Source: Firm-08 sp045541535 (GTDB taxonomy: Bacteria; Bacillota; Clostridia; Oscillospirales; QAKW01). Taken from it: a DNA stretch of 64,000 nucleotides. Below, piece by piece: positions 59,401 to 64,000 of this stretch. The position numbers and the translations under genes were made by a program. Location: the NCBI GenBank assembly GCA_045541535.1, contig JAZQJG010000098.1, positions 1 through 64,000 of the forward strand. Reading direction: 5' to 3'. How positions within the stretch are numbered: position 1 is the stretch's first letter; the number at the start of each line of letters is the position of its first letter. Under the pieces are notes generated by a model. That model did not search any database. It worked only from the letters and a program-made list of their open reading frames with translations, and was not told where the DNA came from.

Positions 59401-60852
59401 GATGCCGGTAAGCTCCACAATCTCAGGCGGGATAGAACAATCGGGGCGAACGAAGGTATGGAACTCTTCTTCAATAGAGCCGCCCACTACCTTCACGGCG
59501 CCGATTTCAATGATCTGATGTACCGCAGCTGAAAGACCGGTTGTTTCAATATCAAATACGACAAAGGTATCCTTAAAACTCTTTTTGGCATCACCGCAAA
59601 TCACAGGCGGTATGGTATCGTCGGCCATATATCCTTCCATACCATACAAGATTTTGACGCCGTGCTCTTTACCGGCGGCGGCAGCCTGAGGATAGGCCTG
59701 GACGTTACCGTGATCGGTGATAGCAATAGCTTTATGTCCCCACTCAGCGGCACGCTTTACAAAATCACCGATTTCGTTGGTAGCATCCATAGAAGACATT
59801 TTTGTATGAAGATGCAGCTCCACACGTTTTTCAGGCGCATTATCCAAAAGCTTTTTCTTGGTAGCGGTGGCGATAGCCGAGGCGTTTAATATTATATCAT
59901 CCTCAAAGCGATCATATTCCACCATACCGGAAACAGCAATACAATTACCGTTAGTAAGCTTGCCTTCGTATTTTTCAAACGCAGTAATACTGTCACGGAA
60001 TTTTACGACAAAAGAACCGGTCTGATCGGTAATATAAATGGTCGCGCGGATATTTTTACCGTCCCAAAGAACACGGGTATCAAAACTAAAAATTTCACCA
60101 ACAATCGTGACCCTACCACTGTCGGGATTCAGCTCACTGATTTTAACGATGGTATCGCCGATTTTCTTTCCACGCAACATTTCGGAATCCTTGAGATCAA
60201 AGGGCATATCCCCTACTGCAAACAGCATCTTAGGATCAACCAGTGACGGCTTACGACGCTGAACCGGTGCCGGAGCCTCCTTTTGCTGAGATGGCGGAGG
60301 AGGCGGAGGAGCCATCATATCAATAGGCGGAGGCACGGGAAGATCAATCTCACCGATTTCGTTGGCATCTTCCGTAATCTGCGTAACGCCGGTAAAAACA
60401 ACGTTTACGCTAACGTCAAACCACTGTGCAATCAGTTTACGAATCTGCTCGTCCACCTTGAAAGTTTTCAGAATTGACAAACCACCATGGGTAAGTTCAA
60501 TGGCCAACTCATTCTCATTCAATGTGGCCCGGCTACCGTCCAAAAATCCATTACAATTCCGGTTTTTGGAACGAACATATGCGACGATCTCCCGCCACAT
60601 GTCGTCATTAAACGTAATTTTTGAAAAGCTGACGTCCAGTTGCAAATGTTGCAAACGATACACACGCTCAAGGTCGTCAAACACACCTTTGATCATTTTG
60701 AAAGGAATAAATTCATTAAACCGAACGTTTCCCAATAAATAGCGTTTTTCTCTTTCAATACGTACGTTTGAAACGATTGCAGAAGCAAAGGCGGAATCAT
60801 AATCATCCTTATTCAGTTTCGTAAAAATTTCAAAGAATAAACGTTCCGTCAT
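56500..60852 (-). CDS. polC: DNA polymerase III PolC
   Basis: A 1450-aa PolC, the leading-strand replicase of Firmicutes. Order: N-terminal domain, a proline-rich linker (PPPIDMMAPPPPPPS, about residue 175-190), OB fold, PHP split by the DEDDh exonuclease (VVFDIETTGL near residue 420), then polymerase palm, GSRGSVGSSFAA and a Cys zinc motif (CPECKYMEWF...CPNCGTQL), and C-terminal domains. CGGAGGAC precedes the ATG. Confidence 0.97.
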   Translation of the reverse strand: MTERLFFEIFTKLNKDDYDSAFASAIVSNVRIEREKRYLLGNVRFNEFIPFKMIKGVFDDLERVYRLQHLQLDVSFSKITFNDDMWREIVAYVRSKNRNCNGFLDGSRATLNENELAIELTHGGLSILKTFKVDEQIRKLIAQWFDVSVNVVFTGVTQITEDANEIGEIDLPVPPPIDMMAPPPPPPSQQKEAPAPVQRRKPSLVDPKMLFAVGDMPFDLKDSEMLRGKKIGDTIVKISELNPDSGRVTIVGEIFSFDTRVLWDGKNIRATIYITDQTGSFVVKFRDSITAFEKYEGKLTNGNCIAVSGMVEYDRFEDDIILNASAIATATKKKLLDNAPEKRVELHLHTKMSSMDATNEIGDFVKRAAEWGHKAIAITDHGNVQAYPQAAAAGKEHGVKILYGMEGYMADDTIPPVICGDAKKSFKDTFVVFDIETTGLSAAVHQIIEIGAVKVVGGSIEEEFHTFVRPDCSIPPEIVELTGINDNMVANAPLPDEAFEKFIRFCGEDGVLVAHNANFDVGFMKVCAAKLGRPFDYTYIDTVPLCRYAFPGVRSVKLDTVAKKIHLPNFEHHRAVDDAKTLARIFQFLMNHVTDQTGRDDLDGIRTIVEPELMQLVHKHNRPYHIILLVKNKIGLKNLYKLVTKGSIEHFYSHPVIFKSEIAELREGLIIGSACEAGELFKAVLNGKSDAELCDIASFYDFLEVQPLGNNQYMLRDGLANSSEDLRNFNRKIIALGDQLGKPVCATCDAHFLNKNDEVFRRILQAGQGYGDADQQPPLYFRNTTEMLAEFDYLPPDKAQEIVIKNPNAIADLCEEIIPIPEGMYPPVIEGCEDELREIAYSNAKRIYGDPIPEKVLTRMERELDAIIGNGFAVMYMISQKLVKKSNEDGYFVGSRGSVGSSFAANIVGISEVNPLPPHYLCPECKYMEWFDDGSIGSGFDLPPKKCPNCGTQLSCDGHDIPFETFLGFKGDKVPDINLNFSGVYQPVAHEYVRTMFGAKYVYKAGTIGTLADKTAFGYVKKYFEEKGQQVNKAETLRLVNGCMGTKRTTGQHPAGMVVVPKEYDVFDFCPIQHPADDQTSDILTTHFDFHSLHDTILKFDILGHDVPTLLRKMYDLTGIPFETIPMNDPEVYSLLQSPAALGVTPEQIDCETGTLALPEMGTNFVRGMLMQAKPTNFSELLQISGLSHGTDVWIGNAADLIENGTCTISEVIGTRDNIMVYLIHKGMEPSLAFKIMEIVRKGKAKKLLTQEMIDEMYRVGCPEWYVESCMKIKYMFPKAHAAAYVMGAIRLGWYKIHTPLEFYAAHLSVRPDGFDALEVSKGEDYLRNVIKSIENLGKQAKATETEKATTYQVVIEAMERGVDFLPVSIEHSHATDFTVENGKIRMPFSVFSGVGENAALAIAKTRDEGGFMSQEEFRLQSGVSKTIIELFNQEGVFGDLPASSQVTFF

Positions 60853-60862
60853 ATGTCCTCCG

Positions 60863-61897
60863 TTATAATTTATCTATTTCCGTTTTTAGTCTATCCAATA
60901 TTTCATCATAGGGAACCTTACAAATGATTTCACCACGTTTGAACAGCAGTCCCTCCCCTTTACCGCCGGCAATGCCGATATCGGCTTCACGGGCTTCTCC
61001 GGGGCCGTTTACAACGCATCCCATGACGGCAACTTTGATGGGTTTATGAACGTCCTGCAACATTTTTTCTACTTGTTTTGCCAAGCCAATCAAATCAATT
61101 TGTGTTCTACCGCAGGTAGGACAGGAAACAAGCTGAGGCTCACCCGGTAAAAGATCCAAAGCGTTGAGAATTTGACGAGCAGCAACAATCTCCTCCACCG
61201 GATCATCTGTCAAGGAAACACGGATGGTGCTACCAATGCCGTCCAACAGCAAAGCGCCGATGCCGACGGCGTTTTTAATGACACCACGAGCGCCGGGGCC
61301 TGCTTCAGTTACGCCGATATGCAGCAAATAATCCCGCTCCTTTGCCATCAAACGATAAGCACGGACCATTTCTGCTACGTTAGAAGATTTCATAGAAATC
61401 ACAATATCAGTAAAGTTAAACTTTTCCAGCAAAGACGCATGATACAGCGCACTCTCAACCAACGCTTCGGCAGTTGGCGCTCCGTACTTTTCCAAGATTC
61501 CTTTTTCCAGCGATCCGCCGTTTACACCGATGCGGATCGGAATATGATGTGCTTTGCATTTTTCAGCTACCACACGGACATTGTCGTCACCACCGATATT
61601 ACCGGGATTGATGCGCACCTTGTCAACACCGGCATCCACAGCCGCCAAAGCAAGCTTGTAATCAAAGTGAATATCTGCCACAATGGGCATCGTCGTGTGT
61701 GCTTTCAGTGCCTGAATAACGGGAATCGCCTGAAGATCAGGCACCGCCAGTCGCAACACCTGACAGCCGGCCTTTTCCAAAGCATCGGCCTGCTGCAATG
61801 CTGCTTCAACGTCACCATTAGGGGTTGAAAGCATGGATTGAATCAATACAGGGCAACCGTCCCCGATGGTAAATTTTCCAATTTTAAGCTGTTTCAT
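60863..61897 (-). CDS. ispG: 4-hydroxy-3-methylbut-2-enyl diphosphate synthase
   Basis: A 344-aa IspG of the bacterial flavodoxin-dependent type. It has a TIM barrel followed by the 4Fe-4S domain: SCPTCGRTQIDL and MGCVVNGPGEAREADIG. It converts MEcPP to HMBPP, the substrate of the IspH domain encoded at 40-42 kb. AGGAG precedes the ATG. Confidence 0.97.
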   Translation of the reverse strand: MKQLKIGKFTIGDGCPVLIQSMLSTPNGDVEAALQQADALEKAGCQVLRLAVPDLQAIPVIQALKAHTTMPIVADIHFDYKLALAAVDAGVDKVRINPGNIGGDDNVRVVAEKCKAHHIPIRIGVNGGSLEKGILEKYGAPTAEALVESALYHASLLEKFNFTDIVISMKSSNVAEMVRAYRLMAKERDYLLHIGVTEAGPGARGVIKNAVGIGALLLDGIGSTIRVSLTDDPVEEIVAARQILNALDLLPGEPQLVSCPTCGRTQIDLIGLAKQVEKMLQDVHKPIKVAVMGCVVNGPGEAREADIGIAGGKGEGLLFKRGEIICKVPYDEILDRLKTEIDKL

Positions 61898-61905
61898 ATA
61901 AACTC

Positions 61906-62955
61906 CTAAAAGAGATTGATAACATCCTTTACGGTAATGATTATCATCAAAAGCATCAGCAATCCAAAGCCAATGGTATTTATGGCCATCTCTACTTTTT
62001 CATTCAGTTTTTTGCGAAAGACCGCTTCATAACCGAGCAAAACGATTCTTCCACCATCCAACGCCGGAAACGGAAGCAGATTCACCACGCCCAAATTGAT
62101 GGAAATCATTGCCATCATCAAAAACAGTGAGGCAAAATCAATGCCCTTTTCCGTAGACACCGTTTCTCCGACGATCTTTGTGGTGCCAACTACCCCGCTG
62201 ACGTTATTAATGTTGGCTTTTCCGGTGATCAAAGAGCCGAAAAATGAATAAATGGAACGGGAAAGAGATACCGTACTGTTGAAAGAATATTCCAACGTGC
62301 TCCAAACCGTCTTTTTGGCGGGATTAACATAAAAATCAACGCTGTAAAAGCTACCGGCGTAATCCGTGTCCGTAACTGGAAGAAGGACGTCGTTTACTTC
62401 CACCTTTTTTCCGTCTCGAATCACCACAAAATCCAACGGCTCTTTTACATCCATAGAGCAAGCATAGCCTATATCGTTGTAAGTGAAAATACGATATCCG
62501 TTGATTGAATGAATTTTATCCTGTTCTTGTAAACCATAACCAACAGAAACCGCATCATCGTGAAACTGATCGATTACCGTGGTGGGATAAGCTCTCCAGC
62601 CAGCCAACGCACCGTATACCAGGCAAGTCAGCAAAAAACCAAAGATCAAATTATTAAAAGCGCCGGCAAACAGAATGATAAACCGTTTCCATTTGGGCTT
62701 GTTATTAAAGGAATTCTCATCCGTTCCCTCGCCGTCTTCACCATCCATTTGAACAAAACCGCCAATCGGAAAAAGACGAAGAGAATATAGGGTTTCTTTA
62801 CCTTGCTTTTTAAAAATCGTAGGTCCCATTCCAAGGCCAAATTCATTGATCTTAACTTTAGCCCAGCGAGCGGTTAAAAAATGACCAAGTTCGTGAACTA
62901 AAATCAATACACCGAACATCAACACGGTAAGCACGATGGTAACTACTGTTTGCAT
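61906..62955 (-). CDS. rseP: RIP metalloprotease RseP
   Basis: A 349-aa site-2 protease with three to four membrane helices. The zinc site is LVHELGHFLTARW at the N terminus with NLLPFPALDGG near the C terminus; a PDZ domain lies between (about residues 120-210). It cuts membrane-embedded anti-sigma factors or signal remnants. GGAGGATTT precedes the ATG, which overlaps the dxr end by 13 bp. Confidence 0.95.
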   Translation of the reverse strand: MQTVVTIVLTVLMFGVLILVHELGHFLTARWAKVKINEFGLGMGPTIFKKQGKETLYSLRLFPIGGFVQMDGEDGEGTDENSFNNKPKWKRFIILFAGAFNNLIFGFLLTCLVYGALAGWRAYPTTVIDQFHDDAVSVGYGLQEQDKIHSINGYRIFTYNDIGYACSMDVKEPLDFVVIRDGKKVEVNDVLLPVTDTDYAGSFYSVDFYVNPAKKTVWSTLEYSFNSTVSLSRSIYSFFGSLITGKANINNVSGVVGTTKIVGETVSTEKGIDFASLFLMMAMISINLGVVNLLPFPALDGGRIVLLGYEAVFRKKLNEKVEMAINTIGFGLLMLLMIIITVKDVINLF

Positions 62956-64000
62956 AAATCCTCCTGACCGAATGAACTATTTACAAAATGACGAGCCCAA
63001 GCGTCGGTATCCAACACGTCCTGTAATGTATATTCGGCAACGTCGTTTGAAAATGTATGAAAACATTGCTCCACAATTTCACCGATCTCACAAAAATCAA
63101 TTTTGTCCTGCAAAAACAGTGCAACCGCCTGTTCATTAGCGCCGTTGACTGCCGCAGGATACAATCCGCCACGAGCAAGCGCCCTACGACAAACGTCCAG
63201 ACACTTAAACACCCCAGTGTCAACGTCTTCAAAATGCAAGGTTTTGCCATACAAATCAAGCCCCAGCGTTTCGGCAGGCGCCGGAGCACGATCGGGATAG
63301 GTAAAGGCATACTGAATGGGAATCTCCATACTGGGAACCCCCATTTGGGCCAATACGGCGTGATCCTCAAATTCCACCATGGAATGAACGATACTCTCGG
63401 GATGCACCACGACTTTTATACGCTCTGCCGGTACGTCAAACAGCCATCTGGCCTCTATGACCTCCAGCCCTTTGTTCATCATCGTAGCACTGTCAATGGT
63501 AATTTTTGCTCCCATAGACCAATTGGGATGGCGAAGGGCCTGTTCTTTTGTCACCTCACGGAGTTGTTTGGCAGTATAGCCTCTGAATGGGCCGCCGGAG
63601 GCAGTGAGCAAAATGTTCTCAACTTTATTATGCACCGTTTGTTGCAAACATTGAAAAATTGCACTATGTTCGCTGTCAACAGGATAAATATGAATCCCTT
63701 TTTCCTGCGCTTTGCTCATAATCAGTTGACCGGCACACACCAAGGTCTCCTTATTGGCAAGAGCAATATCCTTACCGGCTTCAATAGCAGCAAGCGTGGG
63801 GACAAGACCAATCATACCAACCATAGAGGTCAGCACGATATCAGCTTCCTCCAGCGTAGCCACAGTGACGTTGCCCTCTTGTCCGGTAAGAATCTGTGTA
63901 GATAAATCTTTAATTTTTTCTTTAAGTTTAGCGGCTTGTTCCGCATCGTAAACGGAAACCACACGAGGTCTGAACTCACGAATTTGTTCTTCTAAAAGTT
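62943..64000 (-). CDS. dxr: 1-deoxy-D-xylulose 5-phosphate reductoisomerase, 5' end cut by window
   Basis: At least 351 codons of Dxr; the reading frame stays open to base 64000 (LLEEQIREFRPRVV upstream of VSVYDAEQ), so the first roughly 30 residues with the NADPH loop lie outside. Motifs are ALANKETLVCAG, PVDSEHSAIFQCL, LTASGGPFRGY and NWSMGAKITIDSATMMNKGLE, giving metal and substrate sites. It opens the MEP pathway and heads the dxr-rseP-ispG-polC order common in Clostridia. Confidence 0.95.
   Translation of the reverse strand, partial: LLEEQIREFRPRVVSVYDAEQAAKLKEKIKDLSTQILTGQEGNVTVATLEEADIVLTSMVGMIGLVPTLAAIEAGKDIALANKETLVCAGQLIMSKAQEKGIHIYPVDSEHSAIFQCLQQTVHNKVENILLTASGGPFRGYTAKQLREVTKEQALRHPNWSMGAKITIDSATMMNKGLEVIEARWLFDVPAERIKVVVHPESIVHSMVEFEDHAVLAQMGVPSMEIPIQYAFTYPDRAPAPAETLGLDLYGKTLHFEDVDTGVFKCLDVCRRALARGGLYPAAVNGANEQAVALFLQDKIDFCEIGEIVEQCFHTFSNDVAEYTLQDVLDTDAWARHFVNSSFGQEDLCKQ

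Overview
The window reads as chromosomal DNA of an endospore-forming, low-to-mid G+C member of the Clostridia (Oscillospiraceae-like, probably gut-associated). The evidence is a complete eight-gene spoIIIA operon, spoIIM and a CwlD-type amidase; both PolC and DnaE polymerases; WhiA, RapZ, IreB and an Asp23 protein; a type III glutamine synthetase; and an IspH protein fused to four S1 domains, an arrangement known from Clostridia. No rRNA gene is present, so a finer taxonomic call is not justified.

Layout. 0.1-7.6 kb: an AraC regulator with a small Cys-rich membrane protein, a quinone oxidoreductase, a DeoR regulator divergent from a HAD phosphatase plus glycerol-1-phosphate dehydrogenase pair, and glutamine synthetase III. 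7.7-14.1 kb: spoIIIAA-AH, asp23, nusB and a TsaD-like gene. 14.2-17.6 kb: an accessory stretch between tRNA-Ala and tRNA-Pro. It holds a mosaic of small hairpins joined by a 10-bp linker, an unknown 161-aa gene, a signal-less amidase, and a 1.6-kb cassette with 16-bp terminal inverted repeats. The cassette carries phased subterminal repeats and an Imm26-like gene but no transposase. 17.6-20.4 kb: asd-dapA-dapB (lysine/diaminopimelate synthesis). 20.4-26.1 kb: queA-tgt (queuosine), yajC, a TIGR04086-type membrane protein, spoIIM, xerD and a DUF624 protein. 26.1-40 kb: a long minus-strand block, with a XerC-like recombinase and then, from a promoter near 40.08 kb, recJ, rel, an MBL hydrolase, hemZ, ligA, gatB, a membrane protein, cwlD and radA. 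40.1-44.7 kb: a flavoprotein, cmk, plsC and ispH-S1. 44.7-49.3 kb: tRNA-Thr, ireB, and a surface-polysaccharide-like set (O-antigen ligase family protein, glycosyltransferase, two DUF4330 proteins) behind tRNA-Val. 49.3-64 kb: dxr (cut by the window end), rseP, ispG, polC, murB, rapZ, whiA, dnaE and pfkA.

Functional links. Dxr, IspG and IspH give three steps of the MEP isoprenoid pathway. Asd/DapA/DapB and MurB feed peptidoglycan. SpoIIIA, SpoIIM and CwlD act in the engulfment and cortex stages of sporulation. PolC, DnaE, LigA, RecJ, RadA and the Xer recombinases cover replication, repair and chromosome resolution.

Most of the window is ordinary core genome. The parts most worth a second look are the inverted-repeat cassette with the Imm26-like gene, the mosaic hairpin repeat, the overlapping divergent promoters of the DeoR/HAD/G1P-dehydrogenase locus, and the hairpin that buries the start codon of the gene after yajC.
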